From Agapetus fuscipes (Eukaryota; Arthropoda; Insecta; Trichoptera; Glossosomatidae): a DNA stretch of 64,000 bases. Of this stretch, positions 54,086 to 64,000 are shown one piece after another (positions within the stretch are counted from its first letter, which is position 1; each line of letters begins with the position of its first letter). Under the pieces are notes generated by a model. That model was not told where the DNA came from, did no database searches, and was given only the letters and a program-made list of their open reading frames with translations. Location of the stretch: the NCBI GenBank assembly GCA_951799405.1, contig OX637332.1, positions 29,054,832-29,118,831 of the forward strand, read 5' to 3'. The translations under genes and the position numbers were made by a program.

Positions 54086-54087
54086 TC

Positions 54088-54315
54088 GTCGATAGCTCAA
54101 ATGGTAGAATGCTTGCATTTTATGTCGCGAGCTTGGGTTCCAATTCCACTGAGGGTGTCAGAAATGATTTCCCATTTCGGTGTTTATTTCAAAACCCAAA
54201 ATAAAATATCGGCCAGCCTTCACAAGAAATCTGTACCAGCCCCCTCGGGAGCTGGGAAATCCCCACAAGTGGTTGCACTATATGTATAGCTTAGTTGTGT
54301 TGCATTTGGATCAAG
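54088..54315 (+). mobile_element. SINE family 1
   Basis: GTCGATAGCTCAAATGGTAG (A box), GGGTTCCAATTCCAC (B box), GATTTCCCATTTCGGTG, CCTTCACAAGAAAT and GCTTAGTTGTGTTG. Confidence 0.82.
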
Positions 54316-54867
54316 CTTGTTTGTTGCTCCTCGATATCAACTCAAGTAGGACCCAAATGCTGTAAAATTGATGACAGTTCATGGCCAACTTGGAAATTGA
54401 CACATTTATTTTATCTTTGGTATTTTCTCAGATATTGAGGTCAGGATCGGAAGTATAATATAAAATAATAAAAAATAGGATGCTGTCTTGACTTTAATGA
54501 ATATTTCTGTTTCCTACTTTGAAAGAAAATCTCTATGGTGTGTTGGGCAATGCAAACAGTATTTTCTCTTTGTACTATATTATAATCCTGCACTGATTTC
54601 AACATTCAAATTACCTTAATACTCTGTAAATAAGAGATCATCAGAAACATTGCATGTTCATGTATGTATCTAAAAACATGTAGTTTTTTCACACTTTAAT
54701 TTTATGCTTTTTTTGGTGATTCCGACAGTTTTTCTGGTTTGATATCTAGAGTTATCAAAAAATCACTTTTATTATTTTTTCGTATGCTCTGTATAAAAAC
54801 AAGCTTATTTAAAAGATGAATAATGAAAAGCTATGTATTCTTACATACAAGTGGTTAGGTGTATAGC

Positions 54868-55525
54868 AGGAGCGTGCACTGCGTAGAGGCAAACATATTT
54901 CAGAATAATATGTAAATATTTTTTACTTTGCCTTTAAATTAATTATTTATTAGTTTCTTTATTTATAAATGTCGACAGCTGAAAATCCTTTTACTGATAT
55001 AAAGTAAGAAGATGTAACTGTAACTCTATCGCCATTTCGCTAGGGGTGGCCAGAGCCTCTGCAGAGCTGCCTCCATTTCTTCCTATCCTTACATACCTCT
55101 TTCAATTCATTCATATCCATCACCTTTTTCATGCATTTTCTTCTTTTACGCTCGCTTTGTACATCACATTCTTTCACAATCTCCTCAATCTGATCACTCC
55201 ATAATTTTCTCGGTCGACCCTTACCTCTTTTTCCTTTCACACTACCTCTGTATACATACTTCAGTCTATCATCATTCATTCTTTCCACATGCCCAAACCA
55301 TCTCATCATATTCTTTTGTACCTTAACTTTCACATCCTCTTTCAAATTACATTCTTTCTTTACCCATTAATTCCTAAGTCTATCCCTCTCACATTAGAAA
55401 TGAGTTTCAGTTCTTACAATGCCTAAAGTTAAGTCATAAATGTAAATTTTGAAGATTAAATGCATTTTTTACAGTATGATTCCTACCTTATGGTGCTTGT
55501 GCCTGTATGGAATGCATGCCCCTGC
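54868..55525. mobile_element. CAGGGGCGTGCA-type element enclosing a LINE-B copy
   Basis: The ends GCAGGAGCGTGCACTGCGTAG and CTGTATGGAATGCATGCCCCTG are imperfect inverted repeats of the family at 50190-50402. The LINE-B ORF end at 55040-55345 lies inside. No target duplication was found. Confidence 0.55.
55040..55345 (-). pseudogene. LINE-B ORF2 C-terminus, best copy
   Basis: Minus-strand frame of 101 codons: KEDVKVKVQKNMMRWFGHVE, RMNDDRLKYVYRGSV, GRPRKLWSDQIEEIVKECD and KKWRQLCRGSGHP, stop. Intact over this part but 5'-truncated. Confidence 0.8.
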
Positions 55526-55591
55526 AGATGAATTTACACCATAAAAGCATGTCAGATTATATACATAGCTTTGGTCTTCAACGTTTGGTAT

Positions 55592-55865
55592 TTGACCAGT
55601 CTGTAGTCTAGTGGTTAACGCTACAAACTCGTATACCAAAGGACCCGAGTTGCAATCCGAGCCCAAACCGGTATCTTATTTTCAAAATTTGCTCTTTGCT
55701 GGGTTGAGAAATTCATGTGCCTCTACAAAAACTGTCACCATCTAGACTTACAGCGACTGGGTCTTGCTTGAGAATTGGCATATTCTATAGTGATGATCAG
55801 GCTTGCAGAGGGCTCTTGAGGTGTGATACACGCAAAAACAGTGCTCACCAATTAAATTATCCTAA
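55592..55865 (+). mobile_element. SINE family 2 (diverged)
   Basis: GACCAGTCTGTAGTCTAGTGG (A box), GAGTTGCAATCCGAGCCC (decayed B box), TGGGTTGAGAAATTCATG, GACTGGGTCTTGCTTGAG-type body and a tail with GAGGTGTGATACACGC. Confidence 0.78.
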
Positions 55866-55869
55866 TATT

Positions 55870-56428
55870 ATTATACTATAATCTAAGTTGCAAGGATATA
55901 TTCATTTAAAGCTCTCAGATGTATGCCCACAAACCAACAAGTGTAGTTCGCGCTTACAAATGCTGAATGTGTACTTACAAATAAAATCCAAACCTCAAAT
56001 GAACATAAGCCCCACAACTTTTGCCGACCTTCCCTGAAACAGGGGTGACATTGGCAAAGTGAACCATTTTTTACAGTATGGGTGGTCAGCCTCATATCAA
56101 CCTATAAGTCAAGGAATATGAATAATAAATTACATTTAAATATAAAAAAGAACAAAACCTTACAAAGAAATCTATACAAAAAAAGTCAAAAATTTCCTAT
56201 GCAAAAAATGTAGCAAATGAATACACCAACATTAGAAATCAACATTGCAGATTAGCCGCCACTTCTTCCTGTCCTTGCATACTTCTTTCATTTCATCCAG
56301 AGTCATAACCTTTTTCATACAAGTCCTCCTTTTATTATGACTCTGGATATCCCATTCATTCGCTATTTCAGAGATTTGATCCTTCCATACTTTTCTCGGT
56401 CTTCCTCTACCACGACATCCATCTATTC
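55870..56428 (-). mobile_element. 5'-truncated LINE-A copy, near-twin of 31371-32010
   Basis: Tail (55870-56112), UTR, and ORF end on the minus strand (about 56428 to 56230: DGCRGRGRPRKVWKDQI, KKWRLICNVDF). The match to 31371-31957 is nearly base for base and stops at CATCCATCTATTC|AATCAAG, the 5' truncation point. Confidence 0.9.
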
Positions 56429-57649
56429 AATCAAGAAATTGGAAATTAATTTTATATGAAGGAATATCTCTATGCGAAAGTTATTTATCAATTTCAGATC
56501 TTCATTTTGAAGTTAAATACGTTTTTAACCCTTTGCTGCCTACCTCGGCCTATATGGGATGCACGCCCCTGGTATATAGCCATGTATTGTACTACGTTGA
56601 GTCCAATAAAGGCCACAACAAAAAGTATACATTATTTGTTTTCAAAAATAAACTATAAGATTGAACATTACTTTCAAGAGTAATTTTCCATTGTAGTTCG
56701 TAAAACGGAAATTACCCTTTTAGGCCTCAATTTGACTTTATAGTGTGCGTTTCTGAACATTCTTGCAAGGTGCATTATATGACCATAAGGCCAATCAAGG
56801 CTAGAATGAGTCCATCAGGCCTTTGCCTTAAAGTAACCTATTAAAATTATCACAGAAAGCGTCTTTCTTAGGTGTTGTTTTCATGAATAGTTCTCGACTT
56901 GAAAGGCCGTCATCTGCCTCTGTAAAGTTGAATCATTCTGTTGAGAGTTTATATTTATTAAGTAGGTAGTAACTTTTGCATTGACATGACAACTAACTGT
57001 AACAATTGCTAGTTTTATAGATAATTGTTTTTAAGCTTTTATTTGCCATTCCGCTGACTAAAAGATTAAGCATTTTACTCATACTTATTTTTTATACTTT
57101 TGGGATTAATTGTAAACTTTGTATCAATATGTTTCATCTTAGTTTCCACTACTTCATCTTCGATGTCCCTGCAACTTTTATCTCCCCTTGGCCTCCATCA
57201 GCCTTCGCCCTCAACTCCTCCTGTCTACCGCTGCCGCTTTTCAGTTTGTCAGCTGTTGTTAGTTTCCACTAAACGCTATCAATTTTAACTAATATTAACC
57301 CATTTATTCACCAATCCTACTAAAACTTCCCTTATACCTCACTAGCTTTTAGATTAGGATTTATTTATATATGGTGAATAATAAAAAACGATTCTAAGCA
57401 CTAATGCGACAAAAAAGAAGTGTTAGATGAATTTTTGAATACATGGGTTAAACCAGGGGTGCTAAAACGGTCGATGGTGATCGACTTGTTGATTGTGAGA
57501 GCCTTTTAAGTCAATCTCGCGAAAAAAAAAATCCACATAGAACTATTCACAGATTTTGTTTTAGTAGGAAGGTCACTGAAACAAAATGAGATGAATAAAC
57601 CAATAAATTTATTCAATCCACAATTAGGCCAGAGTGACCCCCTAATCTA

Positions 57650-58250
57650 ATCTAAGTTGCAAAGATATGTAACATTAAGGATTCACATTATATGCATTTT
57701 CACAAGCAGACACGTATAAGTTCGCGCTTTAACATGCCGCATGTGGTCCGGTGGATCAGTCCGGTCGATAGCTCAGGTGGTAGAGTGCTTGCATTCCATG
57801 CCGAAAGCTCGGGTTCGAATCCCACCGAGGGTGTCAGAAATAATTTCCCGTTTCGGTGTTTATTTCCAACCCCAAAATAAAATACCGGCAAGGTTTACTC
57901 AGCCTTCACAAGAAATGAGTACCAGCACTCTCGGGTGCTGGGAAACCTCCACTTCAACTAAAGTGGTTGGCGTAAGGCCGGCCCCCTTACCTGTAAAAAT
58001 AAATAGGTTCAACTCGCCACATGCGACCCCTTCGGGGATAACGCGGCAAGAAGTTACATAATATGTGTAGCTTAGTTGCGTTTATTTTTATTTTTTATGT
58101 GGACTTACAATATAAAAACACAAATCTCTAATGAACATACACCCTGCAACTCTTGCCGAACTTCCTTGAAACAGGGGTGAGATTTGCAAAGTGAACCATT
58201 TTCTACAGCATGGGTGGTCAGCCGCATACCAACTTCATCACTTTATTTCA
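57650..58250 (-). repeat. LINE-A 3' tail repeat, copy 14, split by SINE 1
   Basis: TAATCTAAGTTGCAAAGATATG to CATGCCGCATGTGG (57747), then ATGTGGACTTACAATATAAA to GGTGGTCAGCCGCATACC. The ATGTGG on both sides of the SINE is a probable 6-bp target duplication. Confidence 0.85.
57757..58083 (+). mobile_element. SINE family 1, best-preserved copy
   Basis: GGTCGATAGCTCAGGTGGTAG (A box), GGGTTCGAATCCCACCGAGG (B box), TTTCCCGTTTCGGTG, GCCTTCACAAGAAATGAG, AAGTGGTTGGCGTAAGGCC, CCCCTTCGGGGATAACGC, GTAGCTTAGTTGCG and a T-rich end. The head folds like a tRNA 5' and T-arm half, but there is no intact acceptor stem, so it is not a tRNA gene. Confidence 0.9.
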
Positions 58251-58459
58251 TCTTAAAAACCTCCTGCTAGCGGGGACCTACACTTGCCTTGACTAAACAT
58301 GCATATTGTGCGGAAAACTAATATCTATGCCACGATACGCCCTGCCTAGACGAAAAACCTGCATCATACATACTTGCAGCCTCTCAGAGTCCATCGATAG
58401 TAGTCTAACAATATTGAGGTGGATCGTCAATAGTTGAAGTTTGAGCACCCCTGGGTTAA

Positions 58460-59625
58460 ATGATCTGTAAAATTTGATAGTGCTTAACGTGCATCATTAT
58501 TATCTAGTATACTTTACCCAAAGAATAAGTTTACTTCGGTTTACAAATATTTTATCATCTGACATGCAATACAATTTTTTACAAAAATCCTCTAACGCAG
58601 TGGGATCATACAAAATTCATATTAAAAATAGCTGGTGGGGTGCTTTGACAAAAAGCTTGTTAGGACAAAAAGTGTTGTCATTTATATGTTTATTTTACCA
58701 ATTTTAAACAGTGACAATTACAGTGATAAGCCTATAAATGCCACGGACCGGATCGATGACACTAACGGGCCACACTTCGCCAACGAGCCGTGGTTTTGAA
58801 ATCCCTGCCATGCTATCACAGATTTACTATAAAAATGCATTTAACTATTAAAATACTTTGCTTATAATTAAATAGTAATAGTATAAAATCTATATTTTTT
58901 CTTAATGCATTATTTTACAGTCCTACATTCCCAAAATCAAATCAGTACAAATTTGAGTTAATATTTGTCATTGTTTCTATGTTATAAATCAAATAAAAGT
59001 ATTAGTTTGTTCAGTATTTAAAGTATTGCATAATTACTTATACTATATAGCTCTTTGGAATGGTTTGGTATAATGTTTTTACTAACAAACTTTGACACTT
59101 ATCAGATATTATTTCTCAGTTCTGGATCCTACAACACATCAGAGGTGCTGAAAAATCTGTTCTCCCTATAATACTCATTCTTATTGACAAGAACTTGGTG
59201 CTTCATTTTACTCCACTCAATTATTCTATAAAATTAATTCTAATGATTTCAAATTTTTGTTGACCCATTTACTGTTAATAAAAATGTAAAAGTGAGGAAG
59301 GAATTAAATAATTTTTGTGCACTTGTAAAGATCCCGTAGTTCTTGAATTGATTACTTTTGTGATATTAATTACTGTTGGTATTAAATAATAATAATTAGC
59401 GATTATAATTTATTAATATTTTATTTAAGTGTAATGCAAACTAGTCATAATGTGAATCTACGTAGCAATGAGCTGAGAATCTCGTTTTATTAATTTTTAA
59501 TGATAACGATTACTTAGTATTGAAACATTATTAAAACTATTATTTGAAACATGAGTCCTATATTACAAAGTCGGCAATCTATTTTTTTTTTTAAAGAACA
59601 TAAATACACATCTGTGTTTCAAAAC
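58460..59625. other. Unannotated AT-rich DNA
   Basis: No gene or shared repeat recognised. Confidence 0.4.
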
Positions 59626-59629
59626 TGTA

Positions 59630-59930
59630 ACTGTTACTCTGTCACAATTCCGCTAGTCTGGCTAGAGCTATAGCAAAGTTGCCTCTGTTGCTTCCAATCC
59701 TTGCACACCTCGTTCAATTCATTCATATTCATTTAGTTTTTACATTCACTCTATAATTTTTGTTTTTCACAATTTCACCAATCTGGTCAAGGCATACTTT
59801 TCTTGGTCATACGCTCCTTTTATTTCATTTCACTTTTGTGTACACAACTTTTCAGTATTTTATCATCCATTCTTTTTTAATGCCCGAACCATCTCATTCA
59901 TTTATATTATTATTTAAAAAATCCTAGATT
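59630..59930 (-). pseudogene. LINE-B C-terminal remnant, old
   Basis: The DNA follows 55030-55345 with many differences: CGCTAGTCTGGCTAGAGC, TTCCAATCCTTGCACACCTC, CACAATTTCACCAATCTGG and ATGCCCGAACCATCTCATTC. No long frame remains. Confidence 0.65.
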
Positions 59931-61755
59931 GTCAGCTTTGGTTCTATAGATTTCATAATTTTAGTTCTGATTTTAAAATTAGCAATAGTGTGCAATCCAT
60001 GAATGCGAATTATGGATTTTGCCTTTGAAATTTGAGCAATAATCAAATTATTCTATTATTTATTAAATCTGCAAATATTGTCAAAAAATACCTGAGATTA
60101 TCAACAAATTTTTAACCTTCCCAACTCATGTAACTTAAAAGCAAATTGAAGAAGAATCAAGCAGTGTCCGCATTCTTTGCTTTTCTAGAAAACATAAAAT
60201 GGACTTTGTATTTCATGCACATTGAATGAAAAAGTATATCATAGTCTGTTAAATTACACAATAATCATTTTTCATTTGTACTTAAGGAATCAAATATTAC
60301 ACCAAACCTGAAACACTTACGGTGTTATTCACACGGCAAATCCATGGCTCAACCACCACCTAATGTGAAATATCCATACAAAAAACAATGATCCATGAAT
60401 CAGTTGTGGATCAAATGCTTTGTGAATAACACAGTTAGATTGTAGACCTTCTGATTTGAAGAATTTCAAATAGAATCTATTTTCTCTCTAATATAATTGC
60501 TGAGTGCGACCAAAGATACTAGCAATCTTATTAATTTATTCTTTCATTATATGTTTTAACTTGCAAGCAATAAAAATAATATTGATTTGATTAACAATGT
60601 ATCTATTTAATATTTAGTTAACATAAAGACAAGCTGGTGTAGTATCTATACCCGGGCCACTGTAGAATGGATCCCTATGATGTTTCTAAAGAATGTTATT
60701 ATTTTTGTTAACTGTTGAAGAATTATTTTAATTGGATCAGATTTTTGCAAACTTGTCAAACATAAAGACAGTCTTGAACTTTGTTTGGTACTAAATTTGA
60801 GGTCAAAGGTCTGAAAAGGTCCATTAATTTCTTTGTTTTTTTGCAAATATAGACTATTGTTTGAAGAATTTGTAATGAAATTTGCCAGCAATTAACTGTA
60901 TTTTGAAATAGTGCTGATTTCACTCTAATAACTGGTGATTTACTAGCATCAAAAACCTTTCTACATGTGAGAAAATAAATGAAACAAAATGACTGTCAAA
61001 AGGTGAAAATTTGATATCTACCATAAGCTCATCCTACAGTTGCTGGGGTATTCATGAGGGAAAGATTCAATATTAATTCAATGTAAATAAACTTTGTATT
61101 TTATTTGACGGATAGATTTTTGCCCACATTGTATGGCAATAAAATTTTATAGTAAAACCTCTATTAAACAAAAATTTCAGTCTTTTTTGACTGAAAAACT
61201 TTGAATCTCAAACTTGAGGACGAAATGAAAAAAGAAAGCGTCAGAAGAGACATTTCAGGGAACAAGAAAGTGATGAAAAGATTATTGTAACGAAGTATTG
61301 AAAATAAGCTTGTAACGAAATGTTATGAAAAGAATCGTGAAAGAATTGAAGAATGGAAAAGTGTAAAAGATTGTAATATGTTTAAAAGATCAACATTTCT
61401 GTTGATATATTTTATTTTCTTCTTCCGCGGTCATTTATTATCATCATCAATTGTACAATATCAATCAAATGGGAATGATTGTAAACATTCCATTATTTGG
61501 GTCCCTTGTTTCAACTTTTGTCACTGTAGCAATCCAAAGTTCTTTAGTCTAGTATGTGCTAAGAGCAACATTTATCAAGCAATCTTACTTTTTCAGTAAT
61601 CATTAGACTTTGGTATGCTGTAATAATAAAAGTTCAATCAACTGCTAGACGGTTAATGGAGTCCGTTCATTGAAAATGGAGACATAAAAACTTGTCATTT
61701 GTGATTGGTTGAATGGTTGCTAAGGAACTTAGTTCCCATTCTAATTGGCACTGTC
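59931..61755. other. Unannotated AT-rich DNA with one small fold-back
   Basis: At 60321-60435 GTGTTATTCACACGGCAAATC and its inverted partner CTTTGTGAATAACACAG frame a roughly 115-bp MITE-like repeat. Nothing else recognised. Confidence 0.45.
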
Positions 61756-61757
61756 AA

Positions 61758-61945
61758 TCTATAATCTAAGTTGCAACGATATTTTAGATTTAAGATTCAC
61801 ATTAAATGCATTCTCACAAGCAGACACGTGTAAGTTCGTGCTTACACATGCCGTATGTGAACTTACTACATAAAAACCTACTCTCAAATATACATCAGCC
61901 CTGCAACTCTTGCCGATCTTCCCTGAAACAGGGGTGACATTGGCG
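61758..61945 (-). repeat. LINE-A 3' tail repeat, copy 15
   Basis: CTATAATCTAAGTTGCAACG to GAAACAGGGGTGACATTGG. The 5' part of the tail is missing. Confidence 0.82.
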
Positions 61946-62304
61946 AGGGAAATAATGCACTAGAGACAGATAATACAGTTATGCTTCAATAAATGTATGT
62001 AGTTGATTGTAAAGACACTGCGTAGGTGTATTTCACAATACTGTAAAATAAATTAAAAGGCCTGATTAGGAATCAATATTTTTATTCACTTTGCTTGGCA
62101 ACTTCTGATGTAATGGACTATACAGCAAAATTGTGATGTTGTACCGCTGGGTTGCTAGGGACTAGGTATAAAAATATTTTGTTATTGATTGCTTAGCACT
62201 AAAGTCACATAGAGGTGTGATATTTGCCAAACAAACAATTTGCCAAAATGAACAAGAAAAAAAATCAAATTGGACCATTACATTTTTTTTTCTTTTGGCA
62301 TTTA

Positions 62305-62445
62305 TATATGAGTTGCAGTGTGTATGTTCATTTAAGATTTGGGTTTTTATGTTGTAGGTTCACATGCGGCATGTACAAGTGCGAACTCATATGTGTCTAC
62401 TTGTGAAAATGCAATGTTAAATATCTTTGCAATTTAGATTAGATT
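62305..62445 (+). repeat. LINE-A 3' tail repeat, copy 16 (partial)
   Basis: TGCAGTGTGTATGTTCATTT, TCACATGCGGCATGTACAAG and ATCTTTGCAATTTAGATTAG. Confidence 0.75.
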
Positions 62446-62892
62446 AGACATTAAAAGAATCCATTTAACCGAGCGGAATTTTGGACTTGCGGACTCCATT
62501 CTTGTTATTTATTGTACAAGGCTATAATAACAATAATTACTAACATTGTTTTTCTTTTAGGCTAGTATTTATTGAATAATTGTACTTCCAGTTCAGGAAA
62601 TAAAATATTATAAATGTTTTAGACAATAGTTTTTAGACACGTGTATATAGATATATTTAGACATGTAAATAATTAAGTACATAGAAATAATTGCATGTAT
62701 GTAATGCTTGATTTAAAATTTTAGGGATTCAAGACAATTCGTCCACACATGACAACTCGTCCCTTTTATAAATTGTCCATGTATAAAGTTTGAACTCGAT
62801 CTAATTGTCCTCAAACAAATGGTCAAAATATTTTATCTCTGTCTTTAGCTACTATTGATTTTTCTGACTCTTATTTTTGTGAGTGACATACC

Positions 62893-63095
62893 TTGCGTTC
62901 AAAGCCAGAGGGCTAAGGTTCAATCCCCAGAAATGATTTCCTGTTTTGGTGTTTATATCAACCTGAAATAACTGTTGAGGTTTACTCAGCCTTCACAAGA
63001 AATGAGAACCTGTCCGCGTGTGAGCATGGGAATTCCCTCTTCAAGCCAAGTAGTTGGGAAAAGGTTGGCCCGCCTACCTGTGAAAATAAATGGGC
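62893..63095 (+). mobile_element. SINE family 1, partial
   Basis: CAAAGCCAGAGGGCTAAGGTTC with a decayed B box (GGTTCAATCCCCAG), ATGATTTCCTGTTTTGGTG, GCCTTCACAAGAAATGAG and AAGTAGTTGGGAAAAGG. Confidence 0.72.
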
Positions 63096-63276
63096 TCCAC
63101 TTGATCAAAAATGTAGGAAAAAAAAAACTAGATTCTAATCTAATAGTCGCATATAACTAATGTCATTTTCTGGTCTTCCATGTATTTTTCTTGTTCTAGA
63201 AAAAATATTGGATTGCTGCTTTTGGTTTTATAGGACTTAAATGGTATTTTTTTTATATTAACATGTCGATTGGTCT

Positions 63277-63505
63277 ATAATCTAAGTTGCAAAGATATAT
63301 TACATGCATTCCCACAAGCAAACACGTTTAAGTTTGAACTTACACTTACCGCATGTGGACTTACAACATAAACACCCAATCTCAATTGAGCATGAGCCCT
63401 GCAACTCTTGCCGACCTTCCCTGAAGCAGGGGTGGCATTGGCAAAGTGAACCATAGCTACAGTATGGGTGGTCAGCCTGATACCAACCTATAAGTCAAGC
63501 AAAAA
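63277..63505 (-). repeat. LINE-A 3' tail repeat, copy 17
   Basis: CTATAATCTAAGTTGCAAAG to GGTGGTCAGCCTGATACC and CTATAAGTCAAG, complete apart from a small deletion after the first 30 bp. Confidence 0.86.
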
Positions 63506-63787
63506 AAAAAATACAATATTGCAATTGTATTGTCGATTGATGGTAAGTAATTGCAATTTAAATTTATGATGAAAAGTCAAACAAAATAATGTAATAGGTA
63601 AATAGTTATAAAAATACATTTGCTTGAGCACATTCCACTTGGGTTAGAAAAGCTTAGTCAGATTTTTATGGAAAATTACAAAGTAAAAGAGTGTGTCAGC
63701 TCAAATGTAAATTCCTCTCTACACGTGTTCATATGTCAAGTAGAAATTCCTAGTCCAAAAGTCCAACTAAGCCGTCATTAGTTTCCA

Positions 63788-63825
63788 TCTGTAATCTAAG
63801 TTGCAAAGATATCAATACCTTAAAG
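63788..63825 (-). repeat. LINE-A 3' tail repeat, copy 18, terminal scrap
   Basis: CTGTAATCTAAGTTGCAAAG followed by ATATCAATACCTTAAAGG, then unrelated sequence. Only the extreme 3' end is present. Confidence 0.6.
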
Positions 63826-64000
63826 GTAAAACTGAATAAGTGACATATTGGAATAACATGCGTTTCTCGAACAAACACACCTGTTTTCCTATTTTCTACG
63901 AGAGAAACCGTAAAAAAGTATGAAAATCGTGTAGTTTAGATGTTTTTCATGAGTATTTCATTATAATTAGTTGGCTAACTATGAGAAGTTACATCCAATA

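Larger units (their letters stand above)
57454..58453. mobile_element. 1-kb hAT-type element with 8-bp TSD enclosing a LINE tail and a SINE
   Basis: The ends CAGGGGTGCTAAAAC and GTTTGAGCACCCCTG are inverted. The flanks GGTTAAAC (57446-57453) and GGTTAAAT (58454-58461) match at 7 of 8. Inside are LINE tail copy 14 and, within that, a complete SINE 1. No transposase ORF. Confidence 0.85.

Overview
The window is animal nuclear DNA, most likely from an insect or another arthropod. It is AT-rich, its genes are split by GT-AG introns, and the two recognisable host genes are widely spaced and full of transposon debris. The two genes are a UBE2J2-type ubiquitin-conjugating enzyme (coding exons 2263-12008, + strand) and an RN-tre/USP6NL-type TBC-domain Rab GAP (coding exons 42753-53554, + strand). 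Both reading frames can be joined across canonical splice sites without a break, giving 221 and 667 residues. The species cannot be named from the sequence alone. LAYOUT: 1-12010 holds UBE2J2; its last intron (4397-11696) is filled with a degenerate minisatellite (92-bp and about 112-bp units sharing one core), a hAT-like element, SINEs and LINE tails. 14008-19200 is an almost complete DIRS-type tyrosine-recombinase retrotransposon with inverted terminal repeats and an internal complementary region. Its gag-like and RT reading frames are broken, but an RNase H/methyltransferase/recombinase frame of 545 codons is open. 19200-42700 is intergenic and made mostly of small DNA transposons (hAT-, mariner-, pogo- and 3-bp-TSD types), a truncated ZBED-like hAT transposase, LINE fragments and SINEs. 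It also holds one unidentified intronless ORF (27025-27549). 42750-53560 is RN-tre, whose introns carry TTAA-flanked elements, a pogo MITE, SINEs and a Jockey-like RT fragment. 53560-64000 is repeats and unannotated AT-rich DNA. REPEAT ECOLOGY: A roughly 240-bp repeat, found about 20 times on both strands, is the 3' end of one LINE family. This is shown by copies still joined to the end of its ORF. It serves as a landing site for other elements: SINEs, TTAA elements and a 1-kb hAT element are split into or nested with it, so the order of insertion can be read directly. Three different tRNA-derived SINE families are present. Several small transposons keep clear target-site duplications, and one keeps an empty-site paralogue inside the window. 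I found no bacterial-type operon, CRISPR array, rRNA or convincing functional tRNA gene. Repeat boundaries are read by eye and are accurate to a few bases where a TSD is quoted, otherwise to about 10-30 bases.
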